Below are positions 1 through 9,195 of a stretch of 52,675 nucleotides of DNA, one piece after another; position 1 is the first letter of the stretch; every line of letters starts with the position of its first letter. The stretch covers positions 1-52,675 of the forward strand of contig NZ_BGJX01000023.1 of the NCBI RefSeq assembly GCF_009811655.1, written 5' to 3'. The stretch is from Methylosinus sp. Ce-a6. Lineage in GTDB: Bacteria; Pseudomonadota; Alphaproteobacteria; Rhizobiales; Beijerinckiaceae. Below the pieces are notes generated by a model. That model saw only the letters and a program-made list of their open reading frames with translations, was not told where the DNA came from and did no database searches. The position numbers and the translations under genes were made by a program.

Positions 1-47
1 GCCGTCGTCTCGGCCAGAGCCTCGAAGTCGCGTCCGCTCGCGTCCAT
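1..47 (-). CDS. N-terminal fragment of an unidentified protein
   Basis: An ATG at 45-47 on the minus strand opens a frame that runs off the left edge (MDASGRDFEALAETTA). A G-rich Shine-Dalgarno-like stretch (GGGGGAT) lies just upstream, which supports a real start. Sixteen residues are too few to assign a family. recG is often near sdhE-mfd in alphaproteobacteria, but this N-terminus does not look like the RecG start. The 223 bases between this gene and sdhE should hold divergent promoters; I could not pick out a convincing one. Confidence 0.4.
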   Translation of the reverse strand, partial: MDASGRDFEALAETT

Positions 48-270
48 CGCAATCCCCCAAAGATCGAATCAGAGGATGCCGAGAGATTCAGCTCAGACGC
101 GTCTTGTCACCTATTTCTTCACCCGATCGCCCTGGCACAGGGCGTGGACGATCTATCTTTTCGCCGCCGGCTGCGCTAATCCCTCGGCCCATGTGCGACG
201 GCGTCACGAATAGGCGGCCCGGCGCGCGAATTCATGTACTCCGGCTCCGCCGGCCCGCGGATTTCCGCCC

Positions 271-561
271 TTGAGCGTCACGACCCCCGATGATCCCGAT
301 ATCCGCCGCCGGCGCATCAAAATTCGCGCCTGGCGCCGCGGCATGCGTGAGATGGACATTCTGATGGGCCGATTCGTCGACGCCGAGATCGACGCTTTGC
401 CCGAGGCCGAGCTCGACGATCTCGAAACGCTGTTGGACGCCCCGGACGACGAGGTCTTTCGCTGGCTGTCGCGCGCCGAGCCGGTCCCCGAAGCCTATGA
501 CACGCCCCTTTTCCGCCGGATCGCGGCTTTCCACACGCATGAGAAGCCGCTCGATCTTTAA
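271..561 (+). CDS. sdhE: FAD assembly factor SdhE
   Basis: A 96-residue protein of the SdhE/DUF339 family, which helps attach FAD covalently to the flavoprotein subunit of succinate dehydrogenase in the cytoplasm. The diagnostic RGMREMD segment (family RGxxE motif, about residues 23-29) is followed by the usual acidic helical part (EAELDDLETLL) and the D-x-E-V-F-R-W region. Length is typical. The start is a TTG at 271; there is no ATG that keeps the conserved N-terminal helix. It lies just upstream of mfd on the same strand, a common alphaproteobacterial arrangement, with two hairpin elements between the two genes. Confidence 0.9.
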   Translation: MSVTTPDDPDIRRRRIKIRAWRRGMREMDILMGRFVDAEIDALPEAELDDLETLLDAPDDEVFRWLSRAEPVPEAYDTPLFRRIAAFHTHEKPLDL

Positions 562-564
562 AGA

Positions 565-611
565 GCATGTTCTTCGAGGAGCGCGAAGCGGTTTTCGAAA
601 AAAGAACATGC
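565..611. repeat. palindromic extragenic element, 10-bp stem
   Basis: GCATGTTCTT at 565-574 pairs exactly with AAGAACATGC at 602-611 across a 27-base loop. It begins a few bases after the sdhE stop and could act as a transcription attenuator before mfd. From memory, GCATGTTCTT-type palindromes are common between genes in Hyphomicrobiales; I could not check copy number. Confidence 0.7.
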
Positions 612-628
612 GAGTTCAAATAGCTATC

Positions 629-663
629 GAGCGCATTCGGACATGATTCGTCCGAATGCGCTC
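629..663. repeat. perfect 14-bp stem-loop upstream of mfd
   Basis: GAGCGCATTCGGAC at 629-642 and GTCCGAATGCGCTC at 650-663 form a perfect 14-bp stem with a 7-base loop (ATGATTC). It ends 19 bases before the chosen mfd start. An ATG at 656 lies inside the stem and is in frame with mfd, which is a reason to prefer the later start. Confidence 0.8.
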
Positions 664-682
664 TAAACAGCCCGACAGGATC

Positions 683-3600
683 ATGACCGATCTTCGATCC
701 GCCGTCGCCCGCCTCGAAAAGGGCGACAAGCTCCGCTTCGTCAACGTCCCGGACGGTTTCGACGCCTTCGTCGCCGCCGATCTCACGCGCGCGCTGGCGC
801 GCGCCGCGGAAGGGCGGCCGGCGGTCTTCGTCCATGTGGCGCGGGACGCCCAGCGCTCGGCCGCCTTTCGCGAGGCGCTGCGATTCGCCGCTCCGGAAGT
901 GGAGGCGCTGGATTTCCCCGGCTGGGACTGCCAGCCCTATGATCGCGTCTCGCCCAACGCCGCCATTTCCGCCCGCCGCATGACGGCGCTGGCGCGGCTC
1001 GCCCGCTCCAAATCCTCGGCCGAGCGGCCGCGCGTCGTCGTCGCCACGGTGGATTGCCTGCTGCAGCGCGTTCCGCCGCTGGAGAGCGTCGCCGCCGACA
1101 CTTTTTCCGCCGCGCCGGGCAATGTCGTGCATCTCGACGAGCTCGCCCTCTGGCTGGAGACGAACGGCTTTCTGCGCTCCTCCACCGTGCGCGAGACCGG
1201 CGAATACGCCCAGCGCGGCGGCATCGTCGATCTCTATGCGCCGGGAATGCCGGGGCCGATCCGCCTCGACTTCTTCGGCGACACGCTCGAATCGATCCGC
1301 AGCTTCGATCCGGAGAGCCAGCGCACCACCGGACAGCTGCGCTCGCTCGATCTCGTGCCGATGAGCGAGCTGCGCCTCACCAGCGACACGATGCGGCGCT
1401 TCCGCCAGGCCTACACCACACGCTTCGGCGGGCAGACGCGCGGCGACGCGCTCTATGAGGCGATCAGCGAGGGCCGCCGCCATCAGGGCGCGGAACATTG
1501 GCTGCCGCTCTTCTACCTCCGCATGGGCAGCGTCTTCGATTATGTCGGCGAGGCGCCGCTGCTGCTCGATCCGCTGGTGGAAGAGGCCGCCGGCGAGCGG
1601 CTGGCGCAGATCGCCGATTATTACGACGCGCGCAAATTCGCCTATGACGCGAACCCGGCCGAATCCAACTACAAGCCGCTGCCGCCCGAAGAGCTCTATC
1701 TCACGCTCGACGAATGGCGCGGCAAGCTCGCGGCGCGCAGCCTGGCGACCTTCTCGCCCTTCGCCGCGCCGGAGAACGCCGGCAAGGAGACGATCGATTG
1801 CGCCGCCCGCGCCGGCCGCGATTTCGCGCCCGAGCGCAACAATGAAGAGGCCAATGTCTTCGAGGCCGCCGTCGCCCATGTGAAGGCGCTGCGCGCCGCC
1901 GGCAGAAATGTCGTCGTCGCCGGCTGGTCGGACGGCTCCTGCGAGCGTCTCGGCAGCGTGCTCGCCGAGCACGGCCTGCGCGATTTGAAGACGGTCCCCT
2001 CTCTGCCGGCCGCGCTGGCGCTCGGCAAAGGCGCGGCGGCGCTCGCCGTGCTCGGCGTGGAGCATGGCTTCGAGACGGACGGGCTCGCCATCATCGGCGA
2101 GCAGGACATTCTCGGCGACCGCATGGTGCGTCGCCGGCGTAAAACCAAGCATACGGAAAATCTGCTCGGCGAGGTGGCGGCGCTTTCGGCCGGCGATCTC
2201 GTCGTGCATGTCGATCACGGCATCGGCCGCTTCATCGGCCTCGAGACGATCACCGCCGCCGGCGCGCCGCACGACTGCCTCGAGATTCACTATGCCGGCG
2301 GCGACAAGCTCTATCTGCCGGTCGAGAATATCGAGCTTCTGACCCGCTACGGCTCCGAGGATACGGAGGCGGTTCTCGACAAGCTCGGCGGCGTCGGCTG
2401 GCAGGCGCGCAAGGCGCGGATGAAGAACCGCATTCGCGAAATGGCCAAGGGCCTCATCGCGATCGCGGCGCAGCGCAGCCTTCGTCAGGCGACCAAGCTC
2501 GTCCCGCCGGAAGGGCTCTACGACGAATTCTGCGCGCGTTTTCCTTACGACGAGACGGAGGATCAGGCCGTGGCGATCGAGGCCGTGCTCGACGATCTCG
2601 CCTCGGGGCGTCCGATGGATCGGCTCGTCTGCGGCGATGTCGGCTTCGGCAAGACGGAAGTGGCGCTGCGCGCCGCCTTTTGCACGGCCATCAACGGCCG
2701 CCAAGTGGCCGTCGTCGTGCCGACGACCCTGCTCGCGCGCCAGCACTACAAGACTTTTTCCACGCGCTTCGCCGGCCTGCCGATTCGCATCGCGCAATTG
2801 TCGCGCATGACTCACGCGTCCGACATGCGCCTCGCCAAGGCCGGCATTGCGGACGGAACGGTCGACATCGCCGTCGGCACGCACGCCGTGCTCGGCAAGG
2901 CGATCTCCTTCAAGGATCTCGGCCTCGTCATCATCGACGAGGAGCAGCATTTCGGCGTCGGCCATAAGGAGCGCTTGAAGGAGCTGCGCGCCGAAGTGCA
3001 TGTGCTGACGCTCTCGGCGACGCCCATTCCGCGCACCTTGCAGCTCGCCATGACCGGCGTGCGCGAATTGTCGCTCATCGCCACCGCGCCGGTCGATCGC
3101 CTCGCCGTGCGCAGCTTCGTTTCTCCCTTCGATCCGCTCATCGTGCGCGAGGCGCTGCTGCGCGAGCGCTATCGCGGCGGCCAGGCCTTCTTCGTCTGCC
3201 CGCGCATAGAAGACCTCGAGGACGCCGCCGCCTTTCTGCGCGAGGCCGTGCCGGAGGCGAAATTCGTCATGGCGCATGGGCAGATGGCCGCCGGCGATCT
3301 CGAAGAGCGCATGACCGCTTTCTACGAGGGGAAATTCGACATTCTGCTCTCGACGACGATCGTCGAATCCGGCCTCGACATTCCGACGGCCAACACGCTC
3401 ATCGTCTGGCGCGCCGACATGTTCGGCCTCGCGCAGCTCTATCAGCTGCGCGGGCGCGTCGGCCGCTCCAAGACGCGCGCCTATGCGCTCTTCACCACGC
3501 CGGCCAATAAGACCATCACGCCGCAGGCGCAAAAGCGCCTCGAAGTGCTGCAGAGCCTCGACACGCTCGGCGCCGGATTCCAGCTCGCGAGTCACGATCT

Positions 3601-4204
3601 CGACATTCGCGGCGCCGGCAATCTCTTGGGCGAGGAGCAGTCCGGCCATATCAAGGAGGTCGGCTACGAGCTCTATCAGCAGATGCTGGGCGATGCGATC
3701 ACTCTGCTGAAGGCCGGCATAGAGGAGCCGGAGGAGGAGGCCTGGTCGCCGACCATCGCCATTGGCGCGCCGGTGACGATACCGGAAGACTATGTGCAGG
3801 ATCTCACGCTGCGCTTGCAGCTCTATCGCCGCCTCTCGACGCTGGAGACGGATCAGGACATCGAATCCTTCGCGGCGGAATTGATCGACCGCTTCGGCCC
3901 GACGCCGCCGGAGGTGGAGCTGCTCTTGAAGATCGTGGCGATCAAGGCGCTCTGCCGCAAGGCGCATGTGGAAAAGGTGGAGGCGGGGCCCAAGGGCGTC
4001 ATCGTCGCCTTCCGCGACGGCAGTTTCGCCGATCCGGCCGGGCTCGCGCGCTTCGTCATGGAGCAGGGCTCGCAGGCCAAGGTGCGGCCGGACATGCGAA
4101 TCGTCTTCATTCGCGATTTCGCCGATATGAAGAGCCGCCTCGACGGCGCGCGGCGAATATTGCGCACGCTGGCGTCGATCGCGGAGAAGAAAAAGGCGGC
4201 GTGA
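683..4204 (+). CDS. mfd: transcription-repair coupling factor Mfd
   Basis: A 1,173-residue Mfd, the ATP-driven translocase that removes RNA polymerase stalled at DNA lesions and recruits UvrA. The order fits the family: N-terminal UvrB-like region, RNA-polymerase-interacting domain (about residues 490-580, with VHVDHGIGRF), then the RecG-like translocase. Walker A GDVGFGKT is near residue 651, the DEEQ box near 752, and LTLSATPIPRTL is motif III. The C-terminal TRCF domain is complete. I chose ATG 683 (MTDLRSAV) because the in-frame ATG at 656 lies within a palindrome and adds residues unlike the family. Confidence 0.95.
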   Translation: MTDLRSAVARLEKGDKLRFVNVPDGFDAFVAADLTRALARAAEGRPAVFVHVARDAQRSAAFREALRFAAPEVEALDFPGWDCQPYDRVSPNAAISARRMTALARLARSKSSAERPRVVVATVDCLLQRVPPLESVAADTFSAAPGNVVHLDELALWLETNGFLRSSTVRETGEYAQRGGIVDLYAPGMPGPIRLDFFGDTLESIRSFDPESQRTTGQLRSLDLVPMSELRLTSDTMRRFRQAYTTRFGGQTRGDALYEAISEGRRHQGAEHWLPLFYLRMGSVFDYVGEAPLLLDPLVEEAAGERLAQIADYYDARKFAYDANPAESNYKPLPPEELYLTLDEWRGKLAARSLATFSPFAAPENAGKETIDCAARAGRDFAPERNNEEANVFEAAVAHVKALRAAGRNVVVAGWSDGSCERLGSVLAEHGLRDLKTVPSLPAALALGKGAAALAVLGVEHGFETDGLAIIGEQDILGDRMVRRRRKTKHTENLLGEVAALSAGDLVVHVDHGIGRFIGLETITAAGAPHDCLEIHYAGGDKLYLPVENIELLTRYGSEDTEAVLDKLGGVGWQARKARMKNRIREMAKGLIAIAAQRSLRQATKLVPPEGLYDEFCARFPYDETEDQAVAIEAVLDDLASGRPMDRLVCGDVGFGKTEVALRAAFCTAINGRQVAVVVPTTLLARQHYKTFSTRFAGLPIRIAQLSRMTHASDMRLAKAGIADGTVDIAVGTHAVLGKAISFKDLGLVIIDEEQHFGVGHKERLKELRAEVHVLTLSATPIPRTLQLAMTGVRELSLIATAPVDRLAVRSFVSPFDPLIVREALLRERYRGGQAFFVCPRIEDLEDAAAFLREAVPEAKFVMAHGQMAAGDLEERMTAFYEGKFDILLSTTIVESGLDIPTANTLIVWRADMFGLAQLYQLRGRVGRSKTRAYALFTTPANKTITPQAQKRLEVLQSLDTLGAGFQLASHDLDIRGAGNLLGEEQSGHIKEVGYELYQQMLGDAITLLKAGIEEPEEEAWSPTIAIGAPVTIPEDYVQDLTLRLQLYRRLSTLETDQDIESFAAELIDRFGPTPPEVELLLKIVAIKALCRKAHVEKVEAGPKGVIVAFRDGSFADPAGLARFVMEQGSQAKVRPDMRIVFIRDFADMKSRLDGARRILRTLASIAEKKKAA

Positions 4205-4287
4205 GGGGGCGTCTTTGCGCGCCGCGCGCGGAGACTCTGGACCGCGCGCGCACTGCGCAATCGAAGATGTCAGGAAGGACAAGTCCA

Positions 4288-5520
4288 TTGCATTCGACGA
4301 ATGAGATCGACAAGCCCTCCGGCCTCCTCGGCGCCTGGCGCGCGGCGCCGCTCTATATGCGCATCGCCGTCGCCGTGGCTTTGGGCGTCGGCGCCGGCCT
4401 CGCGCTGGGCGATGCGGCGCATATCCTGGAGACGCCGGCCAAGCTCGTCCTGCGTCTGCTCGGCGCGCTGGCGCCGCCGCTGATCCTGCTCGCCATCGTG
4501 CAGGCGCTCATGCGCGCGCATCTCGGCGGCGGGCAGGCGTTGCGTCTCTTCACTCTGCTCATCACCAATACGCTCGTCGCGATCGTCATCGGCCTCGCCG
4601 TCGCCAATCTGCTGCAACCCGGCGCCTGGACGACGGCCGCGCCCGGCGCCCCGGCGGCGAAGCCCGTGGGCGGCGCCGATCCGTTGACGCAATTCCTCGA
4701 CAGCGTGCCGAAGAGCATTCTCGGGCCTTTCGGCGACAATGGCGCGGTGATGGGCGTCATCTTCATCGCGGTCGCCTTCGGCGTCGCGCTGCGCGGGCTT
4801 CGGACGCATGAGGTGCGCACGGTGGAGGATCTCGTGCATGTGGCGCTGACGAGCCTCATCACCATTCTGCATTGGATCATCGACGTCGTGCCCTTCGCCG
4901 TCTTCGGCCTCATCGCCAGCATCGTCGGCGTGAAGGGCTTTCACGATTTTCTGGCGCTCGGCGGTTTCTTCGTCGCCGTGCTGACGGCGCTGGCGCTGCA
5001 ATTTCTCTATTACGCGCTGCGCATAAGGCTCGGCTCATGGGCGCGTCCGCTGCATGTGGTCGGCGGCGTGCGCGACGCGCTGCTCATGGCCTTTTCGACC
5101 GGCAGCTCCACGGCGACCATGCCTTTGACCTATGAGCTTCTGCGCGACAAGGTTCGGCTGCGCGAGCAATCGGCGAGCATGGGCGCGCTGGTCGGCTCCA
5201 ATTTCAACAATGACGGCACGGCGCTCTATGAGGCGATGGCGGCATTGTTCGTCGCGCAATTGCTGGGGCTGCAATTGACACTGGGGCAGCAATTCCTGGT
5301 GACGCTGACCTCGGTCGTCGCCTCGGTCGGCGCGGCCGGCATTCCGGAGGCCGGCCTCGTGACCATGACCATGGTGTTCCGCGCCGTCGCGCTGCCGACC
5401 GATTACATCGCGCTGCTGCTGACGATCGACTGGCTCTTGGACCGCTGCCGCACGGCGATCAATGTGATGGGCGATGTGACGGTGAGCTGTCTGTTGGATG
5501 GGAAGGTGAGGGAGGGGTGA
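4288..5520 (+). CDS. dicarboxylate/amino acid:cation symporter (DAACS family)
   Basis: An inner-membrane symporter of the glutamate/dicarboxylate SDF family, which couples uptake of acidic substrates to sodium or protons. It has several hydrophobic segments and the two re-entrant signatures: a serine-rich hairpin (FSTGSSTATMPLT) and the NNDGTALYEA motif that binds ions and substrate. A TTG at 4288 is preferred because AGGAAGGA lies 8 bases upstream. An in-frame ATG at 4267 has no clear ribosome site and would add seven residues. It follows mfd closely on the same strand but seems functionally unrelated. The substrate cannot be read from sequence alone. Confidence 0.85.
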   Translation: MHSTNEIDKPSGLLGAWRAAPLYMRIAVAVALGVGAGLALGDAAHILETPAKLVLRLLGALAPPLILLAIVQALMRAHLGGGQALRLFTLLITNTLVAIVIGLAVANLLQPGAWTTAAPGAPAAKPVGGADPLTQFLDSVPKSILGPFGDNGAVMGVIFIAVAFGVALRGLRTHEVRTVEDLVHVALTSLITILHWIIDVVPFAVFGLIASIVGVKGFHDFLALGGFFVAVLTALALQFLYYALRIRLGSWARPLHVVGGVRDALLMAFSTGSSTATMPLTYELLRDKVRLREQSASMGALVGSNFNNDGTALYEAMAALFVAQLLGLQLTLGQQFLVTLTSVVASVGAAGIPEAGLVTMTMVFRAVALPTDYIALLLTIDWLLDRCRTAINVMGDVTVSCLLDGKVREG

Positions 5521-5529
5521 TCATCTCCG

Positions 5530-6618
5530 TCATCGAGCGACATTTCCTTCTTTAACAGGAATGGCCTCCGGTCTCTCTCGTTGCGCTCGTCGGCGCCGGG
5601 TGAGAAAGAAGTTGCTCGATAGCGGCAGTTTGAAGGGCCAACCATAATGACGAGTGATTTCCTTATAGACATAACTGATTCCGACCGTCAGATCGTGAAT
5701 GTGGTCTTCAAGCTTTTTGCGATCGAGACCGCTGTCTACATGCATCCCGTGAATGAGCTCGTGCCGGCGAGTGACAAGGTCTTCCAGCCGATCGAGCAGA
5801 TTAACCTTGCGTCGGCGATATGGCCTCTTGAGCGGTGCCAGGACGTCGAGTTTCTGATCAATCTCGGCAAAATGGCGGCCGACCGCGGCCAGCCGCTGGA
5901 AAGAAAGAAGCTCCGCTGCCGCCTGCTCGACAGTCAGCGTGCCGGTTGAGATTTGGACGAGTTGTTCGCCGGATAAACGAACGCCTTTTAAAATTTTTTG
6001 CTTGTGCTCGGCATAGGTAAGAAGTGCGACGTAGCTGCTTTTAAAGTAATCCTCCATCGCGCTGATGAGGTAGGTCATCAGGACGTTGCTGACGAATACG
6101 TCGGGATTGAGTTCGCGCAATTGAGGCCAAATCTTCTCTACCGAGCCGAGAGGATTGCTGTCTCGCGGGACTAAGTCTGAGTGAAGGTAGCAATTTACCC
6201 GTGTGAGATTCCAGTCAAGCCGCTCCATGGCTAGGTGACAGCCCGAGGCCGCCGGGGGAATAGGTGGTCCTGGGGCATATCCCTCGCCATTGCCGCCGTC
6301 TCTCACGGCGGCACCCCCAAAACGGCGCCTAAACTCGCGAACTGTGCGGTTTTGCATCTCGAAATCATAATAGCTACGACCGATCTGCGTCCGTGTGTGG
6401 ACGTAGACGACGCCCTTCTCTTCGCTTGTGCCTATAGACAGTTCGATAGTCCTCCACGATCTATAGTCTTTCTCGTCGAAATAGATCATTGAGAGAACTT
6501 CGGAGATGCCAAGATGGGCGTAGTTGCCTGCGCGCTTATACCCGAGCAATTTGGCAAATTCCGCTGCGTGGCGCTTGCTAACGCCCTTTGACAAATAGTT
6601 CGTCGTCTCGTAGCTCAT
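5530..6618 (-). CDS. HEPN-motif protein, putative RNase, probably acquired
   Basis: A 362-residue soluble protein. Near the C-terminus it has LVTRRHELIHGMH, with R284/R285 and H290 matching the Rx4-6H catalytic motif of HEPN RNases (RiboL-PSP-HEPN type). A helical region precedes it (about residues 170-260). The N-terminal 110 residues look like a separate alpha/beta module with HTRTQIGRSYYDFEMQN, which I cannot name. The ATG at 6618 has AGGA upstream; a TTG at 6657 would add 13 residues. Base composition is unlike the neighbours: 5641-5700 is 24/60 G+C. HEPN proteins often serve in toxin-antitoxin or abortive-infection systems. No antitoxin partner is visible. Function is inferred from the motif only. 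Confidence 0.7.
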   Translation of the reverse strand: MSYETTNYLSKGVSKRHAAEFAKLLGYKRAGNYAHLGISEVLSMIYFDEKDYRSWRTIELSIGTSEEKGVVYVHTRTQIGRSYYDFEMQNRTVREFRRRFGGAAVRDGGNGEGYAPGPPIPPAASGCHLAMERLDWNLTRVNCYLHSDLVPRDSNPLGSVEKIWPQLRELNPDVFVSNVLMTYLISAMEDYFKSSYVALLTYAEHKQKILKGVRLSGEQLVQISTGTLTVEQAAAELLSFQRLAAVGRHFAEIDQKLDVLAPLKRPYRRRKVNLLDRLEDLVTRRHELIHGMHVDSGLDRKKLEDHIHDLTVGISYVYKEITRHYGWPFKLPLSSNFFLTRRRRAQRERPEAIPVKEGNVAR

Positions 6619-6722
6619 GAATCCTGCTCTTGCCCGGCCCGATTTCTGGATACTCAAGCAAATGCAGGCACCTTACCACGCCGAAGGTGATCGGCACGCG
6701 GTGCGTCGCTCCAACTCCCTTC

Positions 6723-8345
6723 TCACCCATGCACCCCCGGCGCCTCCCGCCCAGTGCGCGCGACATATTCCGTATACCCCCCGCCGAACTGATGCACGCC
6801 CTCCGGCGTCACCTCCAGCACGCGATTGGAGAGCGCCGCCAGAAAACGCCGGTCGTGGGAGACGAACAGCATCGCGCCCTCGTAGGACGCGAGCGCTTCG
6901 ACCAGCATCTCCTTGGTGCCGAGATCGAGATGGTTGGTCGGCTCGTCCAGCACCAAAAAGTTCGGCGGGTCGTAGAGCATTTTCGCCATCACCAGCCGCG
7001 CCTTCTCGCCGCCGGAGAGCACGCGGCATTTTTTCTCCACATCGTCGCCGGAAAAGCCGAAGCAGCCGGCGAGCGTGCGCAGCGAGCCCTGCCCGGCCTG
7101 CGGAAAAGCGTCCTCCAGAGCTTCGAAGACGCTGTGCTCGCCGTTCAGCAGCTCCATTGCGTGCTGCGCGAAATAGCCCATCTTCACATTGGCGCCGAGC
7201 GCCGCCGCGCCTTCGTCCGGCTGCGCGGCGCCGGCGATGAGCTTCAACAGCGTCGATTTGCCGGCGCCATTGACGCCCATCACGCACCAGCGCTCCTTGC
7301 GCCGCACCTGAAAATCCAGCCCCTCATAGATGCTGCGCGAGCCATAGCGCTTGGAGACGCGCGACAGCGTCGCCACCTCCTCGCCGGAGCGCGGCGCCGG
7401 CGCGAATTCGAAAGCGACCGATTGGCGCCGGCGCGGCGGCTCGACGCGCTCGATCTTGTCGAGCTTCTTCACGCGGCTCTGCACCTGCGCGGCGTGGGAG
7501 GCGCGCGCCTTGAAGCGCTCGATGAATTTGATCTCCTTGGCGAGCATCGCCTGCTGGCGCTCGAATTGCGCCTGCTGCTGCAATTCGTTCTGCGCGCGCT
7601 GGCGCTCGTAGAATTCATAATCGCCGGAATAGGAATTGAGCGCGCCGCCGTCGATCTCGATGATCTTGCCGACGATGCGATTCATGAATTCGCGATCATG
7701 CGAGGTCATCAGCAGCGCGCCGGGATAGCCCTTCAAGAACTCCTCGAGCCAGATGAGGCTTTCGATGTCGAGATGGTTGCTCGGCTCGTCGAGCAGCATG
7801 GCGTCCGGGCGCATCAGAAGAATGCGCGCCAGCGCGACGCGCATCTTCCAGCCGCCGGAGAGCGCGCCCACGTCGCCGTCCATCATATCCTGGGAGAAGC
7901 CGAGGCCGGCGAGCACCTCGCGCGCGCGGCCATCCAGCGCATAGCCATCGAGCTCCTCGAAACGCGCCTGCGCCTCGCCATAGCGCTCGAGGATGTCGTC
8001 GAAATTCTCCGCCTGATCGGGATCGGCCATCGCCGCCTCGAGCTCGGCGAGCTCGGCGGCGACGGCGCTCACGGGACCGGCGCCGTCCATCACCTCGGCG
8101 ACGGCGCTGCGGCCGGCCATCTCGCCGACATCCTGGTTGAAATAGCCGATGGTGACGCCGCGATCGATCGACACCTGCCCCTCGTCGGGCCGCTCCTGGC
8201 CCGCGATCATGCGGAACAGCGTCGTCTTGCCGGCGCCATTGGGGCCGACGAGGCCGACCTTCTCGCCGGAAAGGAGCGCCGCGGAGGCTTCGATGAAGAG
8301 GAGCTGCTGGCCGTTCTGCTTGCTGATGGTCTCGAGGCGTATCAT
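6723..8345 (-). CDS. ABC-F family ATP-binding protein
   Basis: A 540-residue soluble protein with two ABC ATPase domains and no membrane segment, as in the ribosome-associated ABC-F family. First domain: Walker A GPNGAGKTT (34-42), signature LSGGWKM, Walker B with LLDEPSNHLD. Second domain: GVNGAGKST, LSGGEKA, VLDEPTNHLD. Between them is the charged linker KEIKFIERFKARASHAAQ typical of ABC-F proteins that reach into the ribosomal E site. Members tune translation or give antibiotic resistance. I cannot separate the Uup, EttA and YbiT subtypes by eye. It is the first gene of a leftward stretch and is followed by the HEPN gene after about 100 bases. Confidence 0.9.
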   Translation of the reverse strand: MIRLETISKQNGQQLLFIEASAALLSGEKVGLVGPNGAGKTTLFRMIAGQERPDEGQVSIDRGVTIGYFNQDVGEMAGRSAVAEVMDGAGPVSAVAAELAELEAAMADPDQAENFDDILERYGEAQARFEELDGYALDGRAREVLAGLGFSQDMMDGDVGALSGGWKMRVALARILLMRPDAMLLDEPSNHLDIESLIWLEEFLKGYPGALLMTSHDREFMNRIVGKIIEIDGGALNSYSGDYEFYERQRAQNELQQQAQFERQQAMLAKEIKFIERFKARASHAAQVQSRVKKLDKIERVEPPRRRQSVAFEFAPAPRSGEEVATLSRVSKRYGSRSIYEGLDFQVRRKERWCVMGVNGAGKSTLLKLIAGAAQPDEGAAALGANVKMGYFAQHAMELLNGEHSVFEALEDAFPQAGQGSLRTLAGCFGFSGDDVEKKCRVLSGGEKARLVMAKMLYDPPNFLVLDEPTNHLDLGTKEMLVEALASYEGAMLFVSHDRRFLAALSNRVLEVTPEGVHQFGGGYTEYVARTGREAPGVHG

Positions 8346-8424
8346 GTCCGCGCGCTTATCGGTGAATTGCGCGAGTCTTATGGCATGGGCGGAGCAATTC
8401 TCGAAGCCCCCCGGGAGGCGAGCC

Positions 8425-8541
8425 TTATTGCGCCTCGAGAGACCAGAGAACCTCGATCTTGGACAGGATATTCACGAGGGCGAGCAAGAAGCAGACGAAA
8501 ATCGCCGCCGTCAGAGCCCAGAGCTTGGCGCGATAGGACAT
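8425..8541 (-). CDS. small single-pass membrane peptide, 38 aa
   Basis: A short frame with an ATG at 8539-8541 and TAA at 8425-8427. The peptide starts MSYRAKLW and continues with a hydrophobic stretch of about 16 residues (LTAAIFVCFLLALVNI), then a short polar tail (LSKIEVLWSLEAQ). GGGAGG lies upstream at a workable distance. It fills most of the gap between the ABC-F and bacteriohemerythrin genes and has the same direction. Positive residues before the membrane segment suggest an N-in topology. I recognise no family, and such short frames can arise by chance, so confidence is moderate. Confidence 0.5.
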   Translation of the reverse strand: MSYRAKLWALTAAIFVCFLLALVNILSKIEVLWSLEAQ

Positions 8542-8602
8542 CTCATCGCCTCCCACGAGGGGAGGCGACGATAGCATGAAAAGCGAGACGGAAGGAGCCG
8601 GC

Positions 8603-9010
8603 TTACGCCACGCCCTTCTCGTTGAGGAAGGAGCCGTAGAGCTTGTCGACCTTGGGAATATGGTCCGTCAGCCAGCCGACGAGAAAGGCCGCCGTATCGG
8701 CCGTCACTTCCGCCTCGCCGGCGTGGAACTTCTTCTGCAGATCGAGCGCGGCGGCGACGAGCTTGTCGTGCTCCGCCTTGTGGCCGGGAAAGGCCGGATA
8801 GCCATAGGCTTCGAAATTCGCTTCTTCCGACGCGAAATGCTCGGCCACATAGGCGATGAGCGCGTCGAGATCGCGGCCGACGGCGTCGCGGTCGCCGCTC
8901 GCGACCGAATCGCCCAGAACATTCAGCAGTCTGAAAATTTCCTGATGCTCTATGTCATGCTTGGAGACATTGGTGGCGAATTGCTCCGGCGTCCAGGTGA
9001 TGAGCGACAT
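8603..9010 (-). CDS. bacteriohemerythrin
   Basis: A 135-residue single-domain bacteriohemerythrin, a four-helix protein with an oxygen-binding di-iron centre. Every expected ligand is at the classical position: H22, H58, E62, H77, H81, H117 and D122. In methanotrophs, homologues are thought to carry O2 to particulate methane monooxygenase; elsewhere they buffer or sense oxygen. There is no attached signalling domain, which favours transport or storage. The start (MSLITWTPEQF) has a strong GGAGGAAAGG ribosome site; the longer upstream frame is not conserved-looking. No oxygenase gene is visible nearby. Confidence 0.93.
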   Translation of the reverse strand: MSLITWTPEQFATNVSKHDIEHQEIFRLLNVLGDSVASGDRDAVGRDLDALIAYVAEHFASEEANFEAYGYPAFPGHKAEHDKLVAAALDLQKKFHAGEAEVTADTAAFLVGWLTDHIPKVDKLYGSFLNEKGVA

Positions 9011-9195
9011 GCCTTTCCTCCATCGAATGATATTGGTCCGAGGCGAGGACGCGCGGGAGAAAGCGAGAGGCGCGCGCCGCCGCGATCGAACGAGAATCGC
9101 GTAAAGGTCGCGGCAAGGCGCGTCTTTGATCGGCGTCAAGAACGGACGAATTGCCGCTGCGGCATGATGCGGCCTCAGGGGGCCGCCGAACGAGA

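Noticed and set aside
317..4288. Minus-strand open frame of over 1,300 codons antisense to sdhE and mfd
   Set aside because: Its peptide is Arg/Ala-rich without domains, and it mirrors the codon bias of the clear mfd gene. Long antisense frames are expected at this GC content.
5659..5676. TTATAGACATA resembling the Rrf2-type half-site
   Set aside because: It lies inside the 3' coding part of the HEPN gene, has no matching left arm, and is in AT-rich DNA where a half-site is easily met by chance.
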